From assembly GCA_030998015.1 (NCBI GenBank), contig JARWMV010000242.1, forward strand, positions 110,676 to 174,675: a stretch of 64,000 nt of DNA. Direction: 5' to 3'. This DNA is from Ceratorhiza oryzae-sativae (Eukaryota; Basidiomycota; Agaricomycetes; Cantharellales; Ceratobasidiaceae). This document shows positions 1 through 11,979 of the stretch, piece by piece. Every line of letters begins with the position of its first letter. Position 1 is the first letter of the stretch. The position numbers and the translations under genes are program-made. The notes below the pieces were generated by a model, which did no database searches, was not told where the DNA came from, and saw nothing but the letters and a program-made list of their open reading frames with translations.

Positions 1-207
1 TTCTTTGGCGATAAAGCCTCTGAGGCTGCAGAACCTTCTATGAGCCCTGAGCCTTCTTTTGGAGATGAAGATTCAGATTCTGAGACTCTCAGTGGCTCCT
101 GCCCTCCTTCACCTCCCAGTACTCCTGAACCTTGTCCTAGTAACAAAGGAAAGGAAAGGGAGCACATTTACATCAGCTCTGATGATGAGGGATATGATTC
201 TCTCTAA
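1..207 (+). CDS. C-terminal end of an acidic protein from the LTR-A retroelement (partial)
   Basis: An open frame enters from the left edge and ends at a TAA at 205-207. The 68 visible residues are rich in Ser, Pro, Glu and Asp, contain a Lys/Arg patch (NKGKERE) and end in SSDDEGYDSL. A purine/G-rich tract lies about 20 bases after the stop, directly before the LTR that starts at 239, so this should be the last protein encoded by the internal part of that LTR element. It shows no chromodomain, integrase or zinc knuckle, so it may be a Gag tail or an extra 3' ORF. The function is not recognised. Confidence 0.55.
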   Translation, partial: FFGDKASEAAEPSMSPEPSFGDEDSDSETLSGSCPPSPPSTPEPCPSNKGKEREHIYISSDDEGYDSL

Positions 208-238
208 TGTGAGTTGACATACCAGACTGGGGGGGCTA

Positions 239-1546
239 TGTTATGGATCACTAACATTTTCTATTATTTTAGTCTGCTCTGCCAACCTCAAGCGATGCCT
301 CTGTAATTAAATTGTGAAATACTCGAATTTGTATGCGCTCTGAATTGTACTATTTTCCGTTCCATTAAATAGTACAAATTTCCCGCTCTCCAACGCATAT
401 TTTATTAAGTTTTTACGATAAGATCTCAGAGAGATACAGAGGTTGCGATATTTCCTCTTATCAGGAGATATTGATTACAACATCGCACCGCTCATATCTC
501 GGCAACCGCTTACGCTATCAAAGCGATCTTGTGCTCTATCGATAGCAATCTTCGGCGGTATCTGCTGCCCGAAGATCGTCGCGATCCACCGGATCCTCGC
601 GCCGGAATGGCCCGAAGATCATTAGAATCTTACTGGACCATCAATCAAGATCTAATGACTCCAGTGAGTCAGGAGAGCTTCCCAAATTGATCCAGAAGCT
701 TCTCTGACTCACTTTATGACTCACTGAGATGTAGCCTCCATTCATTACATGTATATACTATGATAATATGATCTACAAGCCAATAGCAGGTCTCAGATGC
801 ATCAATGCCTTTCGATCCACACCCTGTCTTTACTCTTTTATCCTATACTGGGCTAGGGTGTACCCCAAGTATAGCAGTACCCTCTTTGGATGATCGCACT
901 GGCATGCATGTATCTATTTGGCTCTGGAATGCCCTCCTGAGGGTATAAAAGGACCTCCTCTGAGGCCCTTCCAGACCACCTTCCCTTCACTACTCAACCC
1001 AGACCGGTTATTGGTTCCTTTTCTCTTTCTATTTCTCTTGTCTGTGTGTGATTTCTTATATAACTAGTACTGAGGAATAAAGTACCATATTAGTTATATA
1101 CTGTCTGATTCATTGTATCTTATATACAGAGATATATAAGGATACAATATTGCCTGATTGAGCGTGACATTAAGTACCGGCTATTAGAGGAAATCTAAGT
1201 ACCTGTAGCTGAGGAAGTACACACATTAGGCAGCCCACCACCTATCCTATAAGCTATTGCTTAAGTCTAGTATTAAGATTAGTATCAGTTAGTCCAAGCA
1301 ACTAGGGCTGAACTACATTTAAGATATCTAAGGGAACCTGACCATAGTAGTCTTGCTCTTTATACCTATAAATTAGTCAGTTTACACTGTGAAAGATTAA
1401 GACTACCTTGAGTGTTACTTGATCGCATTGCAACTACTTTGAGCCTTCTTACTCTAGTCTAAGAAGTATTGAGTACGATTAGTGTATACTGACATATCTA
1501 CATTTGCTTAAGCTCTAGATATACAAGTGTACCCTGACCCATAACA
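239..1546 (+). repeat. LTR-A family 3' LTR (1,308 bp), CpG-rich copy
   Basis: The LTR starts TGTTATGGATC and ends with TAACA, giving an inverted TGTTA/TAACA terminus. It is preceded by a polypurine tract (about 227-238) and coding sequence, so it is the 3' LTR of an element whose body lies left of the window. It contains a TATAAAA at about 944-951. Three further copies occur at 15,159-16,599, 25,229-26,538 and 35,308-36,611. Immediately right of it the gag gene of gypsy B1 starts mid-gene, so this element is nested in B1. The expected 5-bp target copy would be at 1547-1551 (ACTTT), but its partner is outside the window. Confidence 0.85.
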
Positions 1547-2095
1547 ACTTTGCAAACACTTGCAGACAAGGCACTCTGAATTGATCAGCATATTGAGTTG
1601 TTCCAGGCCCAAAACCCATCTTCCAAAAACTCTTCCTCTTCCAATGTGGCTAGCACCTCCACCAAAGCTTCCACCTTGCCATCAGCAGCTCCTCCCAAAG
1701 GCCAGGCTAGGGAAAAGATGTCTGTTGGGGAAAAGGTGTACATGCTTGGTCTGGATGGTAAGGCTTGCAAAGGAACAATTTTGGCTATAAACCACAATGC
1801 TAAAGGGCAGTTGATTCCCATGATCAAATGGAATGACAGATCTTCTGAAGAAACCACATTTAAACAGATCCAAAAAGATTCACATCCAATTGTCATTGCT
1901 CCCTTGGCTCCTACCCTGGCTAAAGGTTCTGGTCCTGGACCCATGGATTTAGATTCAGCTGGGAAAGGGAAAAAGCCTGTTATATGCAGCACTTGTGGTG
2001 GTTGTGGACATTATTCCAGCGCTTGTCCCTCCAAACCCTATTCTGGGCAAGCTGCTTCCCTTTCTGGTGATGAGTTGGAAAACAAGGATGCTTGA
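1547..2095 (+). pseudogene. Gypsy B1 Gag, C-terminal part
   Basis: The 3' part of a Gag gene. Near its end (about 1980-2035) it has a CCHC zinc knuckle of the form CSTCGGCGHYSSAC, which binds nucleic acid during packaging. The stop is at 2093-2095. The pol frame lies in the -1 register and overlaps it there. The N-terminal capsid half is missing here but is present in the inverted copy B2. One stop (TGA at about 1581) interrupts the frame before residue 1 of the open stretch at 1598. Confidence 0.8.
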
Positions 2096-5000
2096 ACATT
2101 GACAGAGCAAATGTATCAAGCAAAACAAGTACAGACTTTGAGATATATGCTGTAGACAACATGTCCCCTTTGAATATATATTTTGTCACATCTCAAGTCC
2201 TGTCCACTCCAGAAAATAAAAGCATCAACTGTATGCAAACCATGCACAGTTGGGCAATGATTGACTCAGGCACATCCTCATGCTTTATACACCCACACCT
2301 AGTCAAACAATATCAAATACCCACTTATAAAAAGAAAAATCCAAAAAGATTAAAAGTTATTGATGGTTGTGAAATCTCTTCTGGTATTGTTGGTACAGAA
2401 TGTGTTTTTATTTTAGAAATAGGTAGTCATAGAGAACAATTGGTTTGTAATGTAGCAGACATAGGTAGACACACTTTAGTACTAGGAATGTTGGCTCAAA
2501 TTACATAATCCAAATATTGACTGGCCAAATAAACATGTTACCTTTGACTCAAACTTTTGTATAAAAAATTGTGTTCCTGCATCTAATGTAGTTCTTGGCA
2601 ACATTGGTGGTGTCTTTGACCCATTCAACAAAAACCTAGGAGGCGTTGAGGCTTACCAACCTCTTGAAGGCATCCCTAGGGACCCTGGAGGTGTTGTGGT
2701 GTCAAACCCACTGGAAGGCATCCCAGAGGAACTCCAAGACTATGCAGATGTATTTTCTGAGGACAAAGTGACAGAGTTACCTCCTCACCATCCATATGAT
2801 CTTGAGATAGTCCTCAAGGATCAAAATGCACCAGTAAAAGGACCAGTATACCCCCTTTGCCCTTCAGATGACAAGGAATTAAGGAGAATACTCAAAGAGC
2901 AGTTGGACAAAGGGTTGATCAGGCCCTCCAAATCATGATACAGCCCTCCAGTAATCTTTGTTCCTAAAAAGAATGGCAAAAGAAGGATGTGTGTCAATTA
3001 TTGTTTGCTTAATTCCAACACAGTATGAAACATGTATTCCATACCTCTCATTTCCACCTTGGTAGAGAAATTGAGAGGAGCACATGTATTCACAACTCTG
3101 GATCTTAAATCTGGCTATAATCTGGTCAGAATTAAAAAAGGAGATGAGTGGAAAACAGCATTTAAAATGAAATACAGTCTATTTGAATACTTGGTCATGC
3201 CTTTTGGTCTTTGTAATGCTCCAGCTGCATTCCAAAACTTCATGAACAAGTTCTTCAGGGATCTACTAGATGTGTCAGTTATAGTATACCTTGACCACAT
3301 ACTTATATTTTCCAAAAACCCTGAGGATCACACAAAGCATGTTCAGGAGGTGTTATCCTGACTTAGGAAACACCAGCTATTGTCAGAGCTACAACCTGAA
3401 CAGTAATGTCAAACACCTAAGTGGTGATGACAAGCCTGTGGGCAGTGATGCCAGAGGCTTTACTGACAATGTCTAAGGTAGGACGTGCAGTGAGGGTGCA
3501 ATAAGATGCAAGGATGTAGGAGTAGGTGCTCTTGTCCTTAAGAGGACTGGGCAGGGACTATGGACTGGTAAGTCACACAGGTAGTAGAGGGGATACAACA
3601 GGAGGTTGAGTTCTGAGGCTTAAGGCTCTCAGACTCTCCCTTATATATTCATACAATGAGCTATATCAAATACACATATGGTGCAAGACAACTATTGTAC
3701 AATGTGAGAATGGTGCCATGTAACAGAATATTCCAGAAGGTACAAACAGAACATAAACAACAACAAGGTCATGTGATCATGTAAGTAATTCTATGCATAT
3801 ATCCAATTAAACAGGACTTGTCCAAAAATATGAAAAGGAGAGAATATAGGAAAATTAATAATAAATTCCGCGTCATGGTCTAGGCCATGACAGCTATATT
3901 GCAACCTGGAAAAATGTGTCTTCAATGCCTCTGAAGTGGAATACCTAGGTGTAATTGCCAATGGCAAAGGAGTCAAAACAGATCCTAAAAAGGTCACAGA
4001 AGTGGTTAATTGGGAAACACTGCATACCATAAAGGAAGTGCAGGAAGCACTAGGGTTTTTCAACTACTATCCCTGCTTGATAGAGGAATTTGCAGGACAA
4101 GCTTGGCCTATGTACCAGCTCTTGCATAAAGATGTCCCTTGGCAATGGGGTAAGAACAAGGAAGCATCTTTCCAAATTCTGAAAAAAACACTAGTCAAAT
4201 CTCCTGTCCTAATCCAACCAGACATCACAAAGGAATTGATACTGGAATGTGATGCATCTGATTTTGCCACTGGAGCTATTCTTAACCAGTATGGCAAAGA
4301 TGGTAAATTACATCTGGTAGGCTTCTATTCAAAAAATCTATCACTGGCTGAACATAACTATGATATACATGATAAAGAGTTACTGGCTATGATATGAGCA
4401 TTCAAAGAATGGTGTCACTTGCTTGAAGGATCTGAGATCCCTGTCTTGGTACTCTCAGACCACAAATATCTAGAGTTTTTCCAGACAAAAAGGGACTTAA
4501 ACCAGAGACAAGCAAAGTGGATGGGCTTCCTGGCCAACTACAATTACAGAATCAAGTACAGAAAAGGGGCACAAAATGGAAAAGCTGATATACTATCTTG
4601 ACAAGAGTCACTTCAGAGAGAGGCAGCTAAAGAGGGGGGTGAAATCCTGCTGCTTATCAGCCCTGAGCTTTTCATTTTGGCAATTCTCACCAACCATTCC
4701 CTCAATGATCTAATCAGGGATGTGTTACCAGTGATATAACCATATCAAAGATTCTAAAGTCCCTTGAGGAGAACATTCCAGTTAAAGTCTGGCATCTAGA
4801 AGATGACTTGTTGTACTACCACAACTGCATATACATACCAAACAAGTCAGAAATCAGACAAGCAGTCATAGAAAGCTGGCATGACAATCCTGCAGCAGGG
4901 CATCTGGGGCATTTCAGGACACTAGATCTCCTATCTTGAGATTACTATTGGTCTGGAATGAAAAAATCTGTTGTTAATTATATTCAGGCATGCAACTCAT

Positions 5001-6088
5001 GTATCCAGAACAAACATTCAAATCAAGCCCCTCCTGGTCTCCTACAACCCATAGACTTACCAAATAAACCCTGGGAGGAAATCACTTACAACTTGATCAC
5101 TGGATTACCAATGTCAGAAGGATACAATGCAATACTCACAGTGGTGGACTGATTATCAAAAATGGTACACTTTATCCCCACACACTCAGGAGCCACTGCA
5201 GTAGATGTTGCAAATCTATTTGTAAACTTTGTCTGGAAACTACACAGATTACCCTGAAAAACCATATATGACTGAGGCCCTAACTTCAATGCCAAATTCC
5301 TTTGCCAACTGTACAAACACCTAAATGTTGAACTGCATTACTCTATGGTGTACAGACCACAGGTTGATGGGCAAAGTGAAAGTCTTAACCAATTCATTGA
5401 AATATATCTTTGTCACTACATAAATCATAGACAGACAGATTGGGTAGCAGGATTGCCTATGGCAATATTTGCATACAATAATGGGAAGCACTCAGGATCA
5501 AGCTACTTGCTGTTCTTTGCCTGCTATGGTTACAACCCAGATTTCACTGTGGGTAATACCAAAGAAAGCCAGGTACCTGCTGCCAATCAATACGCTGAAC
5601 ACCTCAAGGAAATTGAAGAGGCCAAGGCTGCTCCAACAATTGCCAATCAAACCTACTCCAAATACTATAATTGGAAGCATTGTGAAGCACCAAAGATTGA
5701 AGTCAGATCAAAGGTTTTCCTAGACAGCTCAAATATCAAAACCATACACCCTTCCAAGAAATTGGATAACAGGCATTTTGGACCATACAAGGTACTGGAA
5801 CAAATTGGAAAACATACATTCAAACTGGAATTACCCAAATCCATGAAGGTTCATCAAGTATTCCACACTTCACTCCTGTTCCCAAAACCAGTAGATGACT
5901 ATAGCCAGCAACCTATACCCATTCCACTGGTGGTCACTCCAGATGGTGACAAAGAATTTGAAGTTGAAGAAGTCCTGGACTCCCAAAAGGTTGGAAGAAG
6001 ATTGGAGTATCACATCAAGTGGAAAGGCTATGGACCAGAAGAAAACCTATGGTTACCTAAAGCTGAACTCAAGAATGCACCTGAATAA
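2092..6088 (+). pseudogene. Gypsy B1 Pol polyprotein (PR-RT-RNaseH-IN-chromodomain), decayed
   Basis: The protease active site reads AMIDSGTSSCFIH (about 2250). The RT core spans about 2960-3361 and resumes after the nested solo LTR at about 3898. Its catalytic box reads VYLDHI instead of YxDD, so the second aspartate is lost. RNase H (about 4240-4600) shows LECDASDFATGAIL and YDIHDKELLAMI. The integrase zinc-binding region lies around 4850-5010. The integrase C-terminus and a chromodomain (EEVLDSQ to the WKGYGPEENLW box, about 5960-6060) follow. Stops occur at about 2508, 2938, 4397, 4601, 4938 and 5152. The GPY-like HFGPYKVLEQIG and HQVFHTSLL motifs are clear. Confidence 0.85.
3381..3892 (-). 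repeat. Solo LTR of family B nested in B1 (512 bp)
   Basis: A full LTR-B in antisense to its host element, bounded by the 5-bp duplication GCTAT at 3376-3380 and 3893-3897. It has no internal region, so it is a solo LTR left by LTR-LTR recombination. The identical insertion at the identical site is present in B2 (18,086-18,596), which shows that B1 and B2 descend from one already-interrupted copy. It differs from the B2 copy by at least one base (CACCATATG versus CACATATG). Confidence 0.9.
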
Positions 6089-6144
6089 GTAAAAGAATTC
6101 CACTGACTCCATCCCAATGCACTCAGACCTTGATGGGGGGGAAG

Positions 6145-6659
6145 TGTCATGGACTAGACCATGATGCAGATTTTATTATGATTTTCCTATATTTTATACA
6201 TCTCTCTTTCTCATATTTTGGACAAGTCCTGTTTAAACAGATATATGCATAGAATTATTTACATGATCATGCGACCTTGTTGTTGTTTACATTCTGTTTG
6301 TACCTTCTGGAATATTCTGTTATGTGGCACCATTCTTACATTGTACAATAGCCATCTTGCACCATATGTGTATTTGATATAGCTAATTGTATGAATATAT
6401 AAGGGAGAGTCTGAGAGCCTTAAGCCTCAGAACTCAACCTCCTGTCGTATCCCCTCTACTACCTGTGTGACTCTTAGTCCATAGTCCCTGCCCAGTCCTC
6501 TTAAGGACAAGTGCACATACTTCTACCTCTGCATCTTATCACACCCTCACTGTGCGTCCTACCTTACACATTGTCAGTACAGCCTCTGGCATTGCTGCCC
6601 ATAGGCTTGTCATTGCCACTTAGGTGTTTGACATTACCCTTCAGGTTGTAGCTCTGACA
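6145..6659 (+). repeat. Gypsy B1 3' LTR (515 bp)
   Basis: Begins TGTCATGGACTAGACC right after the polypurine tract GATGGGGGGGAAG and ends TAGCTCTGACA. The first 22 bases are a near-perfect palindrome, seen in all LTR-B copies. A TATATAAG lies at about 6397. The base pairs after the end (CCAAG) would be the target duplication, but the other end of the element is outside the window. Confidence 0.88.
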
Positions 6660-6748
6660 CCAAGTCTGCCTGGCCACTAGCCCCAATAGCCTCTGGACCA
6701 AAAACTGCCTCTGCCACAGCATTGTACACAGAAGATCCCACCCCCTGA
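6660..6748 (-). pseudogene. Distal piece of an unidentified coding remnant split by A1
   Basis: On the minus strand this short block reads in one open frame (VGSSVYNAVAEAVFGPEA and on). It continues the frame of the remnant at 13,613-14,290 once A1 and one copy of its CCTGA duplication are removed. It is therefore the same old coding sequence on either side of the A1 insertion. I do not recognise the protein. The other boundary is the LTR of B1. Confidence 0.4.
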
Positions 6749-7124
6749 TGTCGACAACGACAAGTCAGGCAACGAGGAAAAGAGTAAGAAAGGAAAAGAA
6801 CTTGTATTTGATGAGAGGTCAAGTTCTTGAGGAGTCCTCTGCGAACTTGACCTGGTTTATATACACAGTACAAGCCACATCATAACAAACAAGTCTGTAC
6901 AGTGAGTCACGACAGATAAGAGATAGAAGCAGTAGAAGCAACTGCGGAACTGCAGAATTTCACATTGGAGTTGAAATACATCTTGGTTACCGGTCCGGAA
7001 CATTCCATGAGTCACATGACACAGATATACCATAAAAGGCAAGTATGTTTTGAAGATGATCTCATAAAATGTAGTAAATTGAGAAAATATTATAGAGTGG
7101 ATATATGCATGTCAGTTTGTGACA
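6749..7124 (-). repeat. Gypsy A1 3' LTR
   Basis: 376 bp. In element orientation it begins TGTCACAAACTGACATGC and ends with TCGTTGTCGACA, and it follows the polypurine tract CTTGAAGGGGGGAAG. It matches the 5' LTR at 13,232-13,607 with few differences, mostly C/T or G/A, for example GTCGACAACGAC versus GTCAACGACGAC at its end. Confidence 0.93.
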
Positions 7125-10100
7125 CTTCCCCCCTTCAAGGCACGGGGGTCCTGGGGTGCCTTTGGGTGCAACTTGACATAGTTGGCGATGAGTTCAGGTG
7201 CGTTCACCAAGTCATCATAGGTTAACCATTGTCGCTCGTCATAGCTGAGCCACTTGACATAGTATTCAAAGATGTTAGATCTTTTGTTGTATCGTGACTT
7301 TATGATCTGTTCCACTTTGAATTCTTCTTCCCCTTCAGGAGTTACCACAGGTGGTGGTGGGGGAACCTGACGGCCATAGGGGTCGTCTTTATATTTGGTC
7401 AGGAGTGAGACATGAAACACTGGGTGTATTTTCATGGTTATCAGTAGGTCTAGTTTGTAGGCATGTGTGCCATGTTGTGCTACCACCTTGAATGGTCCAA
7501 CTCTTTTGTGGGCCAGTTTCCTGGAGGCCTGCTGTGTCTGTATGTTTTTGGTATCAAGCCAGACTTTGTCTCCAACCTTAATAACTTCAGGAGTCCGATG
7601 CTTCTGGTCGTAGTATTCCTTGATCCTCTGGTTTGCTATTTCCAGGGTGGCCTTAAGTTCGTCATGGCCCTTTTGGAGCCATTCTGCATGGTTGTCCGCT
7701 AAAGGGAGTTCTGGTTCCTCCCTGTCCCCAACTGCTAGCCTTGGGTGGAAACCATAGTTTGCAAAGAATGGTGATTTGCCAGTTGAGGCGTTGACACCAT
7801 TATTGTAGGAAAATTCAGCCAATGGTAGGAGCAAGACCCAGTTGTCTTGTCTGTCTGATACATAGTGTCTGATGTACCCTTCCACTACTTGGTTGGCCCA
7901 TTTGGACTGGCCATCTGTCTGAGGGTGGTATGCTGTGGAGTAGGAAGGTTTTATATCCAGTCGTTTGTATAAGTGCCTTAAGAATTTGGATGCAAAGTTG
8001 GGGCCGCAGTCTGAGATTGTTTTCTGTGGTAGCCCATGAAGTTTCCATACATATGTTAGGAACAAGTTGGCACAATCCATAGCACTGGCTTCTGATTGAC
8101 ATGGAATAAAGTGAACCATTTTTGTCAGGCAGTCGACAACTGTAAATATGGTGTCAAACCCCTCTGACAGAGGTAGCCTGGTGATCAGATCATAAGTAAT
8201 TTCCTCCCAAGGTTTTTCTGGCATGGGTATTGGGTTTAAGAGCCCTGGGGGAACTTGGTTGCTGTGCTTGTTCCTGATGCATGACTTGCAATGTGTAACG
8301 TATTTGTTGACTGATTTTTTCATTGATAACCACATGTATTTGCGATTTAACAATTCATATGTTCTGAACTGTCCTGGGTGTCCTGCTGCTGGGCTGTCGT
8401 GATGGCTTTTGATGACCAATTTGCGAAGTTCTTTGTTATTTGGGACATAGATTCTGCCCTTGTGTTGTAAGAGTCCTTTGTCCCATTCCCAATCTTTGAC
8501 CTTCTCATTGTCATCTAGGGCTTTTAGGACTTTTGATAGGTGTTCGTCCCCTGGGATAGCATCCCTAATGAGTTGTTCCAGGTCATTGTCTGGTGTGATT
8601 GCTTGCAGGCATAGTGATTTCAGCTCCAAAAATTGGTTTTGCACAAGCAGAGCTTGGCTCTCACCCCCCTCTTTAGGGATGTGTCTTGACAGCCTAGAGA
8701 GTATGTCTGCCCAGCCATTCTTCGCCCCTTTGATATATGGAATCTTGAATTCGAATCTGGATGAGAATTCATGCCACTGTGTGACTCAGCCATTCAGTGG
8801 CCGATTCGTCTTCCAATACTCCAAATTCTTGTGGTCACAAACAATGTTTACCAGGTGTTCGGCCCCTTCTAGCAAATGACGCCAGTGTTTGAGGGCCTTT
8901 ATAATTGCCAGCATTTCTTTGTTGCAGATATCATAATTCCTTTCTGCTGGGACCATAGCCTTGGAGTAATAGGAGATTGGGTGGAGCATTCCGTCCTCTC
9001 CATATTGCAATAATACAGTGCCTGTGGCATAGCCTGAGGTGTCTGTTTCCAAAATGAATGGTTTGTTGGGTTCTGGCTGAATTAGGAGGGGGGCTTCTTT
9101 TAATTTCTGCTTCAGCAGGTTCCATGCCTGATCCCTTTCTTCTGTCCATTCCCATTTTACATCCTTCTTGACAAGTTCATAAAGACATCTTGTAATTTTT
9201 GAAAAGTCTTTTATGAAGTGCCTCAACCAATTTGCAAACCCTAACCCTTCCAGGACTTTGGTTGGGTTAGTAGGGGTTGGCCATTCAACAGCTTTTTCGA
9301 CCTTGGCTGGGTCTACTTTAATTCCCTGGGGAGTCACTACTATTCCCAGGTAATCAACTTCAGTGACATCGAAAACACATTTCTCCAGGGCACAGTATAG
9401 GCCAGCTTTTTGGAGATGCTGTAAAACTTCTTTGACATGTTCATCATGTTCTTCTTGGTTTTTGGAGAATACTAATATGTCATCCATATATATTACAACA
9501 TAAATGCCCTTGATGTCTTGGAACTCATCCCGGATCATGGCCATGAAGGTTCCCGGTGCATTCTTTTGACCAAATTGCATGACTAAGGGCTCATACAACC
9601 CATATTTGGTCTTAAAAGCTGCTTTCCATTCGTCCCCTTCCCGAATTTGTATGAGTGGGTACACATTAGAGACTGTCATTTCGTTTAGCCACTGGTAGTC
9701 GATGCACATGCGCAACTTCCCATTCTTCTTTTTGACAAATATGACTGGGGATGCCATTGGTGACCTTGAGGGTCTGATATGCCCTGCTTTCAGTTGGCGA
9801 TCCAAGGTTTTGTGCAATTCTGCATCTTCCTTGACACCCACACTATATATGGGACCATGCCTTGGCTTGGCATCCAGTTTTAAATCTATTTCCATATCCC
9901 ACTTTCTATGGGGTGGTAATGGTTGGACGTTGTCTTCTTCAGTGAATATTTTCTGGAATTCTTTATATTTTGTTGGGAGGGAGTCTAAGGAGTCCAGCTG
10001 AAGCTCCTTAGGTTCATTTGCACACACATGCAAGGGTTTTGTGATGCAGTGCTTCAGGCATATTGGCAAGTTGAACTTCATGTCTTTTCCATCCCAATCA

Positions 10101-10531
10101 ATGTCAGGGTTATGGAATTTGAGCCATGACATGCCCAGGACTAAATCATTTTTGCCAATGTTCACAACATAGGCACTGAGGATTTCTTGGTGCTCCTGAA
10201 TGCACAACTCAAAGGTGCAATAGTGGGTCACAGACCCTGAATTGATCTCCCTTCCATCGATAACTTGTAGTTTTTTTGGCGTTTTTAGGGAGACAGTGGG
10301 GATATGATATTGTTTAACAAGGTCTTCATGGATAAATACTGATGTGGCCCCTGAATTAATCATGGCCCATCCATTGAATTTTTTCATGTTATATGCCAAC
10401 TTGTGTTCAGGGGTTATGCGCAGAGGGAATGCGTGGAAGAAAAACTGTAATTGTGATTGGTTTCCTAACAACATACATTCCATTTCCATAATTTTATTTT
10501 CATTATGCACATTTTGTAATATAGCGCCCAA
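7112..10531 (-). pseudogene. Gypsy A1 Pol polyprotein (PR-RT-RNaseH-IN-chromodomain), inactivated
   Basis: Two long open pieces (10,531-8786 and 8644-7112) are joined by a short stretch with a TGA at 8786-8788. Protease shows AMINSGATSVFIH (Asp replaced by Asn at the active site). RT keeps VVIYMDDILVF. At about 9,650 the text jumps from NVYPL straight to the REGDEW block: relative to A2, 81 bp (27 codons) are gone, including the FDLKWGFN motif that carries the first catalytic Asp. RNase H (LETDTSGYATG), integrase with HHCC zinc site (HHDSPAAGHPGQFRTYELL) and a chromodomain (KVEQIIKSRYN to the VKWLSYDERQW box) follow. The reading frame ends inside the LTR. Confidence 0.88.
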
Positions 10532-10557
10532 GACCGCCCCCCTGGCATGGTTTGAGC

Positions 10558-11979
10558 TTATTCTTTTACCAACTCATCATCAGTTGTTTCTACATCCTCA
10601 ACCACAGCCTCGTATCCTGACATCTTGGCCAAGGGGCATTTGGCAGCAATATGGCCCTGTCCTCCACAGTTATAGCAGGTATTTGTCCCTTTTCCTTTTC
10701 CTGCACTATCCAGATCCATTGCGTCTGGATCCTTTGCCTTGGGGGCTGCCAGTGGGTGATTATCCTTTTTTATGTCCTTGAAGGATTCTTGAAAGTTGGC
10801 ATTGCTGCCATTGTAGCAGATGGTTGGAACCGTGAAACCCTTTGCGTTGGGTCCAATGGCCACAATCTGACCTTTTACAGCTTTCCCGTCCTTAATCTTG
10901 TATATCCGTTCCCCATTTTTGAATTTCTCCTTTTGGGGAGTGCTTTGGGGGTTATTTGTCAGCCTATTGGACAAGGCATTGCTGCTGGACTTGTTACCCC
11001 CATGAGACGTTTGTTTGCTACCGAACAAGATGAGGTGGCGGTCAATTTCCAGGGCTTGCTGAGTGAGTTGGGCAAAGGTTTTGGTGCGAGGGTCATAATT
11101 TTGGGCCACCATGCTATCTGTTATGTCTGATGATAGACCATCATAGAACTGATCACACATGGCAGCATTGTTGTAGTTGAGGCCTGTGGAATATAGGTTG
11201 CATAGGGTGAGGTAATCCTGAACTGTCTTGGATTGTTTCAATTTCCGCCACTTGTCGCGGTTATTTTCAGTGCGGTTCAGGTCCCCATAACAGGTAGTAA
11301 ATTCTTGCCAGAACAGGTTGGCATCGTGAAGCCAGGGAATCGCAGTTCCAGGATTTAAAATTTTGAATTCTTCATACAAGTTGACCCATTCAGCTGCTGA
11401 CCCTTCAAGATAAGAGGTGATAAAGGTGACCACTTGATCAGCCAAGTGCCCACTCATGTTTGTATTAATGTATTGGGCACATGCAATTCTGAATGAGATG
11501 GCGTCTTCTTGTTTTGTGCCATCAAACTTTTGAGGGGCAGCCATCTTAACCTTTGCAGTCAAGCCACCAGAGGGAGCAGATGCTGTTGGTTGTGGTTGGG
11601 CTGCACTGGAGGGAGCTAGTATTTGAGCAGCGCCTGAGCCTCCCATGGAAGTGTTGATTTGCGCTTCAATATGCGTGATAGTGGTCTGGAGAATGGCTAA
11701 CATCCCCACTAGATTGTTGACATTGGTGGCTAATCCAGCCACATCTGCATCTATTTTTGTCTGATTGGTGGTAAGTTTGGCCTCAAGTGAGTCTGTGTAG
11801 GTTTTATTATTGTGTTCAATGTCTCCAATATCATTTTGGAGATTGTTGGTTCGTTCTTGTAATTCATCCATTGACTGGAGCATATAGATGACTTTTTCCC
11901 CATCAGACATATTTGCCCAAGCAGGGGCAGAGGGTTGTGACGCCATTTCAGAGAGGGTTTGATAAAATTCTAATGGCAA
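10558..11979 (-). CDS. Gypsy A1 Gag (intact frame)
   Basis: The capsid and nucleocapsid protein of the element, 473 codons without a stop. A natural start is the internal Met at about 11,946 (MASQPSAPAWANMSDGEK), since the same start context is kept in A2 and A3; the 5' codons overlap the 92-codon leader ORF. An N-terminal coiled-coil-like region (QSMDELQERTNNLQNDI) is followed by a Ser/Ala/Pro linker, the retrotransposon Gag domain (about residues 160-300: SYLEGSAAEWVNLY, YGDLNRTENNRDKW) and a single CCHC knuckle, CYNCGGQGHIAAKC, near the C-terminus. Pol lies just downstream in the -1 register. Confidence 0.9.
   Translation of the reverse strand: MPLEFYQTLSEMASQPSAPAWANMSDGEKVIYMLQSMDELQERTNNLQNDIGDIEHNNKTYTDSLEAKLTTNQTKIDADVAGLATNVNNLVGMLAILQTTITHIEAQINTSMGGSGAAQILAPSSAAQPQPTASAPSGGLTAKVKMAAPQKFDGTKQEDAISFRIACAQYINTNMSGHLADQVVTFITSYLEGSAAEWVNLYEEFKILNPGTAIPWLHDANLFWQEFTTCYGDLNRTENNRDKWRKLKQSKTVQDYLTLCNLYSTGLNYNNAAMCDQFYDGLSSDITDSMVAQNYDPRTKTFAQLTQQALEIDRHLILFGSKQTSHGGNKSSSNALSNRLTNNPQSTPQKEKFKNGERIYKIKDGKAVKGQIVAIGPNAKGFTVPTICYNGSNANFQESFKDIKKDNHPLAAPKAKDPDAMDLDSAGKGKGTNTCYNCGGQGHIAAKCPLAKMSGYEAVVEDVETTDDELVKE

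Larger units (their letters stand above)
1547..6659 (+). mobile_element. Gypsy B1: 5'-interrupted chromoviral Ty3/gypsy element
   Basis: Domain order is gag zinc knuckle, protease, reverse transcriptase, RNase H, integrase, chromodomain, polypurine tract, 3' LTR. This order is diagnostic of Ty3/gypsy, and the terminal chromodomain places it with chromoviruses. The first part of gag is missing where the LTR-A element begins. Many in-frame stops make it inactive. A solo LTR of the same family is nested in antisense in the RT region (3381-3892). Its segment 1547 to about 5375 is nearly identical, in inverted orientation, to B2. Confidence 0.9.
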
